From contig JAQBPS010000616.1 in the NCBI GenBank assembly GCA_028287415.1, positions 1-8,468 on the forward strand: 8,468 nucleotides of DNA. The letters run 5' to 3'. Positions within the stretch are counted from its first letter, which is position 1, and each line of letters begins with the position of its first letter. This DNA comes from Bacillota bacterium (GTDB taxonomy: Bacteria > Bacillota > Sulfobacillia > Symbiobacteriales > Symbiobacteriaceae). Both the position numbers and the translations under genes were made by a program. Shown one piece after another: positions 1 through 4,931 of this stretch. The notes below the pieces were generated by a model. That model searched no databases, was not told the DNA's origin, and saw nothing but the letters and a program-made list of their open reading frames with translations.

Positions 1-427
1 GGACCTGATAGGCGACGTAGAACACGCGCTTCATCACATCGCCCTGCGGTCCCGTCCACTGCAGCGTGTACTGCCCCTCTTCGTCGAAGGAGACGTCGCC
101 ACGGAAAGCGGCCCCCTCGGTGACCGGGAGCGAGGCGGTGCGGCCGGAGGGATAGACCATCGTCAGGCTGTCCGACCGGATGCCGCCCCCGATCTTGCCG
201 GACACCGGAAACCGGTCGCCCACATAAATCCCGGACCAGCCGAGAAAGGCCGGCGAGCAGCAGTACAGGCGCGGCAGGGTGTCAAAGCACATCCCGTGGA
301 CGTTGTTCGCATTGCAGCCCCCGCCGGGCTGGGCCGCCTGAGCCTCGCCCCGAGTCGCAAATCCCGCCATCAGGGAGAGCAAGAGCGTCAGCAGCAACAC
401 GGTGGCAGTTCGTTTCAATCGCGGCAA
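1..427 (-). CDS. Secreted protein of unknown family (partial, C-terminus outside window)
   Basis: An uninterrupted minus-strand frame of 142 codons runs off the left edge. I chose the TTG at 427-425 as start because GGAGGAG (440-434) lies exactly 6 nt upstream. The N-terminus is a typical signal peptide: basic residues (PRLKR), a hydrophobic stretch (TVLLLTLLLSLMAGFA) and a likely cleavage site after AQA near residue 31. The mature part has four cysteines (residues 38, 47, 56 and 57, the last two adjacent) and a beta-rich segment (SLTMVYPSGR, GQYTLQWTG) that could be an Ig-like or sandwich fold. I do not recognise the family. The same frame stays open upstream through a solute-binding-protein remnant to an ATG at 706, but the signal peptide and SD argue that the real gene starts at 427. 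Seen: frame, SD, signal peptide. Inferred: export. Confidence 0.62.
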   Translation of the reverse strand, partial: MPRLKRTATVLLLTLLLSLMAGFATRGEAQAAQPGGGCNANNVHGMCFDTLPRLYCCSPAFLGWSGIYVGDRFPVSGKIGGGIRSDSLTMVYPSGRTASLPVTEGAAFRGDVSFDEEGQYTLQWTGPQGDVMKRVFYVAYQV

Positions 428-493
428 TCGAATCTCCTCCTCTTCGGAAACATCTGTCCGTAGGACGATCGTGGATGCGCGAAAGTTTCTGGG

Positions 494-658
494 CCAAGCA
501 ATCGGGTTGTTGCCCGCGGGGACCATCTGGGTCTTGTCCTTCAGCGCCATATCGGTCCAGAGCGAGAGCGCATCAATGCCGGCCTGGGAGTTCATTGTGA
601 CGCTCTTGCCATCATCGCTGAGCAGGTTGCCGCCGGCCTGGGCGATCATCGCAGAGGC
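494..658 (-). pseudogene. Remnant of an extracellular sugar-type solute-binding protein
   Basis: The minus-strand frame encodes about 55 residues including IAQAGGNLLSDDGK, then NSQAGIDALSLWTDMALKDK. This matches the conserved middle region of extracellular solute-binding proteins of carbohydrate ABC transporters (family 1, UgpB-like: QAGG-LLS-DGK, then N-p-G--AL-fW-dl). No N-terminal lobe or signal peptide precedes it: upstream the frame runs directly into the 332-bp repeat. The expected downstream F-x-G-k-AM segment is missing. It is therefore a gene fragment left by rearrangement, not a functional binding protein. The recognition rests on motif memory over a short stretch, so confidence is moderate. 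Confidence 0.5.
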
Positions 659-659
659 G

Positions 660-688
660 GCCCGCGGCCAGCGGCACGCACGAGGCAA
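660..688. repeat. 29-bp direct repeat, copy 1
   Basis: A 29-nt GC-rich sequence (GCCCGCGGCCAGC followed by GGCACGCACGAGGCAA) occurs identically here and at 1171-1199. Its last 16 nt are also the first bases of the 332-bp repeat; the copy starting at 2484 differs there by one base. It lies exactly where the solute-binding-protein remnant meets the repeat, so it probably marks an element boundary or recombination site. Confidence 0.75.
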
Positions 689-1004
689 CCGTTCAAATTC
701 CTCCATCTAACGCCATTGCGACACACTCAATCGTGGAGCAATCTGAATGGTTGTAGGGTATTACGGTAAACGAGCGGACACCGTGAAGCGTCCAGCTGGC
801 ATTGCGAGCTACACATCTCACAGTGACAAACAGCGAAACCCAAGCCTGGCTTGGGTTTCGCTGTTTCTCCAGCCAAGTAGCACCCTGGGCCCACCAGTCC
901 CACGGGGTCGAATCGTTCATCTTACTCCACCCGTGGCGGCGCAGGGCTTGGCGTAAGTTGAACGGTTCTCGGGCGACGCCGCCGTCAGCCTGGCCCGCCA
1001 CGGC
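673..1004. repeat. 332-bp direct repeat, left copy
   Basis: It aligns without gaps to 2484-2815 at a constant offset of 1811 bp, with about 18 mismatches counted by eye (about 95% identity). The two copies bracket the HTH-nuclease gene in the same orientation. The plus-strand frame from ATG 747 looks open, but the substitutions between copies almost all change the residue in that frame, so it is probably not coding. The most conserved part is a palindrome at 828-866, where only the central loop base differs. A mobile-element terminus or a structured RNA are possible readings. Confidence 0.85.
828..866. other. 39-nt near-perfect palindrome inside left repeat
   Basis: Two 19-nt arms (AAACAGCGAAACCCAAGCC and its reverse complement) are separated by one base (T). 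As RNA this would form a very strong hairpin on either strand. No T-run follows on either side, so an ordinary intrinsic terminator is not clearly supported, although a bidirectional transcription block is possible. Confidence 0.85.
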
Positions 1005-1170
1005 GAGGTGTTCGCTGCGGCCTGGCCCGGCGCCCGGCTCCGGCCGGCGCCCGGGCTCGGGCATAGCCGTCTGCTCAGTGACCCGCAGACAGTCGCGGAG
1101 GCGATTGCCTTCGCCGCCGAGCCGTAACCGTGGCAGCCGAGGGTGGCCAAACCCGCCGCCAGCAGACGCA

Positions 1171-1199
1171 GCCCGCGGCCAGCGGCACGCACGAGGCAA
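1171..1199. repeat. 29-bp direct repeat, copy 2
   Basis: Identical over 29 nt to 660-688 and in the same orientation. The two copies bracket most of the left 332-bp repeat plus its extra downstream segment, defining a unit of about 511 bp. Confidence 0.72.
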
Positions 1200-1236
1200 G
1201 GTGAGCCGGGGCGTGCGGGCCCTGCTCAGGGTCAGT

Positions 1237-1269
1237 GGGCGCCGAGCAACAAATTGTCGCTCGGCGCCC
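1237..1269. other. 33-nt palindrome upstream of the HTH-nuclease gene
   Basis: GGGCGCCGAGC at 1237-1247 is the exact reverse complement of GCTCGGCGCCC at 1259-1269. The intervening AACAAATTGTC can add an inner ACAA/TTGT stem. It lies about 55 bp upstream of the predicted -35 element of the nuclease gene. It could be an operator for a dimeric regulator, a terminator for transcription coming from the repeat, or an element end. No T-run follows. Confidence 0.6.
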
Positions 1270-1323
1270 GCCCCTGCCAGCACCGGCCACTACCACCATT
1301 CCGCGGCGGCCCCACCTTCGCTG

Positions 1324-1352
1324 TTGCGGTCCCTTAAGCGAAATGGTAAAAT
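1324..1352 (+). promoter_or_regulatory. Putative housekeeping promoter of the HTH-nuclease gene
   Basis: TTGCGG (1324-1329) and TAAAAT (1347-1352) are separated by exactly 17 nt. The -10 hexamer matches the TATAAT consensus at 5 of 6 positions; the -35 is weak. The promoter sits in a small AT-richer island in GC-rich DNA and would give a short leader before the ribosome binding site at 1366-1370. Confidence 0.45.
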
Positions 1353-1376
1353 TTGCCTTAATAAAGGAGGTTGATC

Positions 1377-2450
1377 GTGACTTTCACCAGGGTGACGGTA
1401 CCGGCCCCGCTCCTCATGGCCAGTGGTCTGAGCAAATCGGCCAAGCTTGTCTGGATGATGCTTAGGTTGCCCAAAGCAGGCGGAGGCGGCCCGCTCGAGT
1501 GGCCCCGCCGCAGAGCCGGAGCTCCCGGCCACCTGCACGCCCTCGCCGGAGTCGCGCGCTCCACAACCCGCACGGCACTGAGCGAGCTGGAGCGAGGGGG
1601 CTGGCTAGCGCCCACCCTTCACAGCAGTTTCACCCAGCCCCGCGTGACACTGCCCATCGAGCTGCTGACGGATAAACACCTTGGCATCCAGGTGAAACTG
1701 CTGTACGGGATGCTTCAACTCACCCCTGGTTTCCACGATCTGGCGGGGCAGTTCACCTATGCTAGCCTCAGCGCCCTGGCCGGCCTCAGCTTCAGCACGG
1801 CGAAGCGGGGGGTCACCGCCCTCTCCCGGACGGGCTGGCTCCAGATGACCAGGTCGGAGAAGTTCAGCCCGATTCACTTCACGCTGGGCAACCCTGCAGT
1901 TACGCAATATAATCGTGCGGTGAAAGCCATCAACCGCCGGCGCAAGCAGAATCCAAACAAGGGCGAGAGCCTGATGCACGAGTACCTCTCGGCCATCATC
2001 AACAGTGATGAGTACGATGACAACATGAGCCCGGCCTGGCTGCTCAATCCATTCACGGGCGAGGAGTTGCAGTTCGATCGTTACTATTGGGCCGGGTTGG
2101 CGTGGGAGTTTAACGGCCCCCAGCACTATGACACAACCGAACTTTACCCCGATGAGGATGAGGCCAGAAAGCAGCGCGCTCGGGATTTCCTGAAAGCCGA
2201 CATCTGTAAGGATCGGGGCATCCCTCTGGTGGTGGTGCACTCCGAAGATCTACGCTTTGCCACCATGCGCCAGAAGGTCAGCGAGGTGCTGCGCCAAAAT
2301 GTCGGCGGCGTACTGCGCCAGCGTGACCTGCGTGGAGACGAACCGGTGATCGCCTACCTGGATCTCCTCGGCCGCACTTATCGCGAGAACGCCGCGGAAG
2401 GATTCCACGGTGCGGCCCCGCCCGACGCCAGGTCCCGGACACCGCCCTGA
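1377..2450 (+). CDS. Winged-helix / Vsr-like nuclease fusion protein
   Basis: The product is 357 aa. The GTG at 1377 is preferred over the TTG at 1371 because AAAGGAGG ends at 1370, leaving 6 nt to the GTG and none to the TTG. Residues about 15-77 and 97-157 look like two winged-helix regions, each ending in a similar motif (LAGVARSTTRTALSELERGGWL; LAGLSFSTAKRGVTALSRTGWL). A basic linker (INRRRK) follows. Residues about 200-292 resemble the Vsr-like/DUF559 class of PD-(D/E)XK nucleases: D234 in QFD, E244 in WEFNGPQHY, K273 in DFLKADICKDRGIPLVVV. That family cuts DNA, often as homing or repair enzymes. The gene lies alone between two 332-bp direct repeats, which suggests a role in mobility of that segment. 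Domain calls are by eye; the exact family is not recognised. Confidence 0.78.
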   Translation: MTFTRVTVPAPLLMASGLSKSAKLVWMMLRLPKAGGGGPLEWPRRRAGAPGHLHALAGVARSTTRTALSELERGGWLAPTLHSSFTQPRVTLPIELLTDKHLGIQVKLLYGMLQLTPGFHDLAGQFTYASLSALAGLSFSTAKRGVTALSRTGWLQMTRSEKFSPIHFTLGNPAVTQYNRAVKAINRRRKQNPNKGESLMHEYLSAIINSDEYDDNMSPAWLLNPFTGEELQFDRYYWAGLAWEFNGPQHYDTTELYPDEDEARKQRARDFLKADICKDRGIPLVVVHSEDLRFATMRQKVSEVLRQNVGGVLRQRDLRGDEPVIAYLDLLGRTYRENAAEGFHGAAPPDARSRTPP

Positions 2451-2483
2451 GCAGCACTTCGCACAAGACCTTCAGCTGGCAGA

Positions 2484-2815
2484 GGCACGCACGAAGCAAC
2501 CGTTCAAATTCCTCCATCTACCGCCACTGCGACACACTCAGTCGTGGAGCAATGTGAATGGTTGTAGGGTATTACGGTAAACTAGCGGACATCGTGAAGC
2601 GTCCAGCTGGCATTGCGAGCACCACAGCTCACAGTGACAAACAGCGAAACCCAAGCCAGGCTTGGGTTTCGCTGTTTCTCCAGCCAAGTAGCCCCCTGGG
2701 CTCACCAGTCCCACGGGGTCGAATCGTTCATCTTACTCCACTCGTGGCGGCGCAGGGCTTGGAGTATGTTGAACGGTTCTCGGGCGGCGCCGCCGTCAGC
2801 CTGGACCGCCACGGC
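2484..2815. repeat. 332-bp direct repeat, right copy
   Basis: This is the ungapped partner of 673-1004 at about 95% identity. It begins 34 bp after the stop codon of the HTH-nuclease gene. Beyond 2815 the similarity to the left copy breaks off, apart from a short resumption at about 2832-2866. The frame starting at ATG 2558 remains open longer here than in the left copy, which has a stop at 954-956. This also argues against a conserved protein in that frame. Confidence 0.85.
2639..2677. other. 39-nt near-perfect palindrome inside right repeat
   Basis: Same 19-nt arms as 828-866. The only change is the single central base (A instead of T), which does not affect the stem. Perfect retention of both arms, while the rest of the repeat carries about 17 changes, suggests that the hairpin matters. 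Confidence 0.85.
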
Positions 2816-2967
2816 AAGCCGCGCCGGTCGGCGCTCGCGGCGCCCGCCCCTGCCGGTACCGGTCACGTGGCACCCGGTGCTCTCGTCAGGCCGCGTCGGG
2901 CCAGACCGGATAGCCAGCATTCAGAACGGAAGGCTACATCAGACTGGCATTGACCGGAGGCTGATGC

Positions 2968-3522
2968 ATGTCTTTTTCCATCGAGTACGCCCGCCATCTG
3001 ATTCTCAGCTACGGCGCCCTCGGGCCCCTGGCGGTCATCGGGCTGTATGTTGTGCACTCCTTCATCCCCTTCCCCGCCCAGGTCCTGACCTTTGCCGTCG
3101 GCGCGGTGTATGGGCCTGTGTGGGGAACGCTCCTGGTCTGGGCGGGTGTCGTGGCGGGGGCGCTGGCGGCCTTCGGGGCGGCCAGGCTGGGCGGGCGCCG
3201 GCTGGCAAAGCGATTCGTGCCTGCAGGGCGCCTGGAGCAGTTTGACGTCTGGGTAGAACAACATGGCGTCGGAGCCCTTCTGTTCGGACGCGTCATCCCA
3301 TTTTTCCCGGTCGCCCTGATGAACTTTGCCGCAGGGCTGGCCCATGTTTCCTGGCAGAGCTTCGCCTGGACAACCGCGGTGGGCACCTTGCCGATGATCA
3401 TCGTTGAAGTGATCGCCGCCGACCAGCTGCGTCACGGGAATCCGGTGGGGCTCTGGCTGATGGGAGCCCTGCTCATGCTGGGGGGGCTCATCTGGCTGCT
3501 ACAACGGAGGCGTATCGCGTGA
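2968..3522 (+). CDS. TVP38/TMEM64 family membrane protein (DedA superfamily)
   Basis: The 184-aa integral membrane protein starts at ATG 2968, 7 nt after GGAGG (2956-2960). It has the two hallmark segments of the TVP38/TMEM64 (SNARE-associated, VTT-domain) family. The first is IPFPAQVLTFAVGAVYG at residues 33-49, followed by a glycine/alanine-rich helix and AARLGGRRL. The second is GRVIPFFPVALMNFAAG at residues 107-123, followed by SFAWTTAVGTLP (131-142), with the conserved R108, P111, P114, N119, G123 and G139. A last hydrophobic helix (about 160-178) ends in RRR. Family members are implicated in lipid transport or scrambling and membrane homeostasis; the substrate cannot be read from sequence. 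It is a single-gene unit whose 3' end overlaps a convergent gene remnant by 24 bp. Confidence 0.88.
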   Translation: MSFSIEYARHLILSYGALGPLAVIGLYVVHSFIPFPAQVLTFAVGAVYGPVWGTLLVWAGVVAGALAAFGAARLGGRRLAKRFVPAGRLEQFDVWVEQHGVGALLFGRVIPFFPVALMNFAAGLAHVSWQSFAWTTAVGTLPMIIVEVIAADQLRHGNPVGLWLMGALLMLGGLIWLLQRRRIA

Positions 3523-3708
3523 CTCACGCTCAGCAGCCCACGGCGGCAGCGCGAGTGCTCGCTCATAGGCCACCCGATCGTGCACCGGCTCTCCGTGCGA
3601 GATGATCACGTGCTCGAACGGAAGATCGAGCAGCGCCCTGAGCGCGGGCAGCACGCGCTCCTGGTGCCACGGCGTCGACCAGACGCGCAGCTCACCGGCG
3701 CGTTGTTG
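3499..3708 (-). pseudogene. C-terminal remnant of an MBL-fold metallohydrolase gene
   Basis: The minus-strand frame between a TGA (3711-3709) and a TAG (3501-3499) encodes 69 residues with no credible start codon. The translation contains LLDLPFEHVIISHGEPVHD, then YERALALPPW, preceded by ELRVWSTPWHQ. This is the usual C-terminal end of small metallo-beta-lactamase-fold hydrolases, where the SHGEPV histidine is a late metal ligand. The N-terminal two thirds, including the HxHxDH motif, are absent: the sequence changes at about 3700-3711 into DNA leading to the small-gene array. The gene was probably truncated when the array or its flank arrived. Its end overlaps the TVP38 gene tail to tail. 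Confidence 0.6.
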
Positions 3709-3785
3709 TCACTTATTCGATCGTGGACTTATTTCTCCCCCTTGCGCCGCCACCTCGTGATCTACAGGAAGCCGTTGCTCTCGGG
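3709..3785. other. Spacer before small-gene array, nothing recognised
   Basis: This short stretch between the truncated hydrolase remnant and the first leader is less GC-rich at its left end (CACTTATTCGATCGTGGACT). It has no recognisable gene or repeat and may contain the junction of a past insertion. Confidence 0.4.
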
Positions 3786-3817
3786 CCGGGCGCACAGTGA
3801 CAAGCGTATTTGTGGTA

Positions 3818-3869
3818 ACCGATTGTGTAGGTCCAAGCATATAGTGACCTAGGGGGACGAACCCCAGGG
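3818..3869 (+). promoter_or_regulatory. Leader of gene A1: SigK/SigE-like promoter plus 5' hairpin
   Basis: AC (3818-3819), an 18-nt spacer, then CATATAGT (3838-3845). This resembles mother-cell sigma factor promoters (sigma-K: AC, about 16-17 nt, CATAnnnTA; sigma-E also uses a CATA-type -10). No good sigma-A -35 hexamer is present. About one helical turn downstream, CCTAGGGG / CCCCAGGG (3848-3855, 3862-3869) closes a GACGAA loop, with one A-A mismatch. The 3' arm merges into the G-rich ribosome binding site of the gene at 3882. Confidence 0.45.
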
Positions 3870-3881
3870 GGGTGCTAAATA

Positions 3882-4088
3882 ATGAGTGTTGATAAGGACC
3901 AGCTAACGATTCAGGAGGCCGTCGCACAGGAGGCCCGGCTGCTGTCTTACAGCGGCAGCGGCTACAGCGGCTCCAGGCGCCGTCGCCGCAACAACGTGTG
4001 GGTCAGCGTGTCGGTTTCCGTCGACAACCGTCGTCGTCGTAGTCGCCGGTTTAGTCGGCGTAGTCGTCGTAGTCGGCGCTACAGCTAA
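3882..4088 (+). CDS. Small Arg/Ser/Tyr-rich protein, type A (copy A1)
   Basis: 68 aa, with the start fixed by the G-rich SD and by conservation with copy A2. Residues 1-21 (MSVDKDQLTIQEAVAQEARLL) form a conserved acidic, probably helical head. A short Ser/Gly/Tyr linker (SYSGSGYSGS) follows, then RRRRRNN and a beta-like alternating stretch (VWVSVSVSV). The tail is made of RS/RR units ending in SRRSRRSRRYS. Eighteen of 68 residues are Arg. There is no signal peptide or membrane segment. Compared with A2, differences are in-frame and several are synonymous, which supports translation. The composition resembles CotG-like spore coat proteins with Ser-Arg/Lys-Tyr repeats, and the promoter fits, but sequence homology is not claimed. 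A RiPP precursor or nucleic-acid binding protein are alternatives. Confidence 0.7.
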   Translation: MSVDKDQLTIQEAVAQEARLLSYSGSGYSGSRRRRRNNVWVSVSVSVDNRRRRSRRFSRRSRRSRRYS

Positions 4089-4112
4089 GGGCTTAAACCC
4101 AGCCCGCCAGTA

Positions 4113-4153
4113 GCAGACCCCCGCCCTCTGCGTGATGCAGGGCGGGGGCCTGC
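4113..4153. terminator. GC-rich hairpin after gene A1
   Basis: CCCCCGCCCT (4118-4127) pairs with AGGGCGGGGG (4139-4148). Outer GCAG/CTGC pairing is interrupted by one A-C mismatch. It lies about 30 nt after the A1 stop codon and just before the leader of B1. No T-run follows, so it is either an atypical terminator or an intercistronic stabilising stem. Confidence 0.6.
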
Positions 4154-4168
4154 GCCGCGTATCGCCGT

Positions 4169-4216
4169 ACCCAATTGTGGAATACCAGCATAGAGTCAGC
4201 CGGGGGACAACCCCGG
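4169..4216 (+). promoter_or_regulatory. Leader of gene B1: SigK-like promoter plus 5' hairpin
   Basis: AC (4169-4170), 18 nt, CATAGAGT (4189-4196). Downstream, CCGGGG (4200-4205) and CCCCGG (4211-4216) form a perfect 6-bp stem around a GACAA loop, followed by a G-rich SD. The sequence is clearly related to the type A leaders but diverged. A T-A pair next to the GGGG core in type A (A2) is C-G here, which is a compensatory change. Confidence 0.45.
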
Positions 4217-4230
4217 AGGGGGGTTAGAGA

Positions 4231-4401
4231 ATGGGTGTTGAGAAGGATGAAGTGACCAGGAGCACCGGCAGCACCGCCAGCAGGAGCTCCCGCAGCGGCC
4301 GACGCAGTCGCCACAACAATGTGCGGATCAGCGTGTCGGGTTGGGTCGAAGACCGCCGTCATCGCGGGCGCCGTCGCACGACCGACCGGACGGGCAGCTA
4401 A
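4231..4401 (+). CDS. Small Ser/Arg-rich protein, type B, short form (copy B1)
   Basis: A 56-aa frame with ATG 4231 behind GGAGGGGGG. It starts MGVEKDEVT and ends VEDRRHRGRRRTTDRTGS. Against copy B2 it aligns end to end except for one clean in-frame loss of 33 residues after position 9. The loss removes most of the conserved IQEAVAREA head and part of the SYSR repeats; the join sits in short CAGGAG-type homology. The core SGRRSRHNNVRISVSGWVEDRR is retained. The intact frame, SD and leader suggest it is still expressed. Without the acidic head it may behave differently from its relatives, or be on the way to decay. The function guess is as for the other array members. Confidence 0.6.
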   Translation: MGVEKDEVTRSTGSTASRSSRSGRRSRHNNVRISVSGWVEDRRHRGRRRTTDRTGS

Positions 4402-4420
4402 CCCCGGTGATGACTGCGTA

Positions 4421-4531
4421 CACCACACGCCGGGCGCACAGCGACAAGCGTATTTGTGGTAACCGATTATGTGAGTCCGAGCATATAGTGACCTTGGGGG
4501 ACGAACCCCGGGGCGGTGTTGCTCTGGACCA
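4421..4531 (+). repeat. Orphan leader: promoter and hairpin without a gene
   Basis: A complete type A leader is present: AC at 4462-4463, 18 nt, CATATAGT at 4482-4489, then CCTTGGGG (4492-4499), loop GACGAA and CCCCGGGG (4506-4513), an 8-bp stem counting G-T pairs. No small gene follows. After 111 bp the same sequence starts again (4532) and leads to gene A2. It is a tandem leader duplication. If active, it would give an additional longer transcript start for A2 or a short leader RNA. Confidence 0.7.
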
Positions 4532-4573
4532 CACCACACGCCGGGGGCACAGCAGCCAAGCGTATTTGTGGTA

Positions 4574-4625
4574 ACCGATTATGTGAGTCCAAGCATATAG
4601 TGACCTTGGGGGACGAACCCCAGGG
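4574..4625 (+). promoter_or_regulatory. Leader of gene A2: SigK/SigE-like promoter plus 5' hairpin
   Basis: AC (4574-4575), 18 nt, CATATAGT (4594-4601). The hairpin CCTTGGGG / CCCCAGGG (4604-4611, 4618-4625) pairs along 8 positions with one G-T, around loop GACGAA. The 3' arm overlaps the start of the SD GGAGGTG (4624-4630), which is 7 nt from ATG 4638, so folding could reduce ribosome access. Confidence 0.48.
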
Positions 4626-4637
4626 AGGTGCTAGATA

Positions 4638-4850
4638 ATGGGTGTTGAGAAGGACCAGCTAACCATCCAGGAGGCCGTCGCACAGGAGGCCCGGCTGCTG
4701 TCTTACAGCGGCAGCGGCTACAGCGGCTACGGCTCCAGGCGCCGTCGCCGCAACAACGTGCGGGTCAGCGTGTCGGTTTCCGTGGACAACCGTCGTCGTC
4801 GTAGTCGCCGGTTTAGTCGGCGTAGTCGTCGTAGTCGGCGCTACAGCTAA
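4638..4850 (+). CDS. Small Arg/Ser/Tyr-rich protein, type A (copy A2)
   Basis: 70 aa, behind a perfect GGAGGTG SD. It is nearly identical to A1: S2 becomes G, D4 becomes E, one Trp in the VWVSV stretch becomes Arg (VRVSV), and a YG pair is inserted in the Ser/Gly/Tyr linker by a 6-bp in-frame insertion. Other DNA differences are silent. The layout is the same: acidic head (GVEKDQLTIQEAVAQEARLL), SYSGSGYSGYGS linker, five arginines, NNV-x-VSVSVSV, then RS/RR units ending in RRYS. The protein is strongly basic overall and has no export signal. It precedes B2 and is separated from it by a perfect GC hairpin and B2's own leader. Confidence 0.72.
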   Translation: MGVEKDQLTIQEAVAQEARLLSYSGSGYSGYGSRRRRRNNVRVSVSVSVDNRRRRSRRFSRRSRRSRRYS

Positions 4851-4875
4851 GGGCTTAAACCCAGGCCCGCCAGTA

Positions 4876-4916
4876 GCAGGCCCCCGCCCTCTGCGTGATG
4901 CAGGGCGGGGGCCTGC
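4876..4916. terminator. Perfect 15-bp GC hairpin after gene A2
   Basis: GCAGGCCCCCGCCCT (4876-4890) is the exact reverse complement of AGGGCGGGGGCCTGC (4902-4916), with an 11-nt loop. It corresponds to the hairpin after A1 but without the mismatch. No T-run follows; it sits between A2 and the B2 promoter. Confidence 0.65.
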
Positions 4917-4931
4917 GCCGCGTATCGCCGA

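Larger units (their letters stand above)
1005..1320. other. GC-rich intergenic stretch, no gene recognised
   Basis: Several short frames are open here simply because of base composition; none has a good ribosome binding site or a recognisable product. The stretch is largely absent from the right-hand copy of the repeat. Homology seems to resume near 1259-1290, where a 16-nt identity (GGCGCCCGCCCCTGCC) matches 2839-2854. That suggests one copy gained or lost about 230-250 bp. It holds the second copy of the 29-bp repeat and the 1237-1269 palindrome. Confidence 0.5.
3786..4401 (+). repeat. Tandem unit I: leader A, gene A1, hairpin, leader B, gene B1
   Basis: This roughly 0.6-kb unit is repeated at 4541-5262 with the same order of parts and very high identity, apart from small in-frame length changes in the genes. 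It shows that the four-gene array arose by duplication of an A-B pair. Confidence 0.8.

Noticed and set aside
747..956. Possible 69-aa protein in the left repeat, with a similar frame at 2558-2953
   Set aside because: Almost all differences between the two repeat copies change the residue in this frame, lengths differ greatly, and no ribosome binding site is evident.
917..1192. Minus-strand frame with a lipoprotein-like start (LLAAGLATLGC)
   Set aside because: The lipobox is poor, there is no SD, the start lies inside the 29-bp repeat, and the rest is low-complexity GC-rich translation.
673..2815. Classical composite transposon or insertion sequence
   Set aside because: The repeats hold no transposase frame and the central gene has no transposase motifs; no terminal inverted repeats or target duplications could be identified by eye.
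3580..3852. Plus-strand 90-aa frame between the TVP38 gene and the array
   Set aside because: It is antisense to the metallo-hydrolase remnant and then runs through the A1 leader; no SD and no recognisable product.
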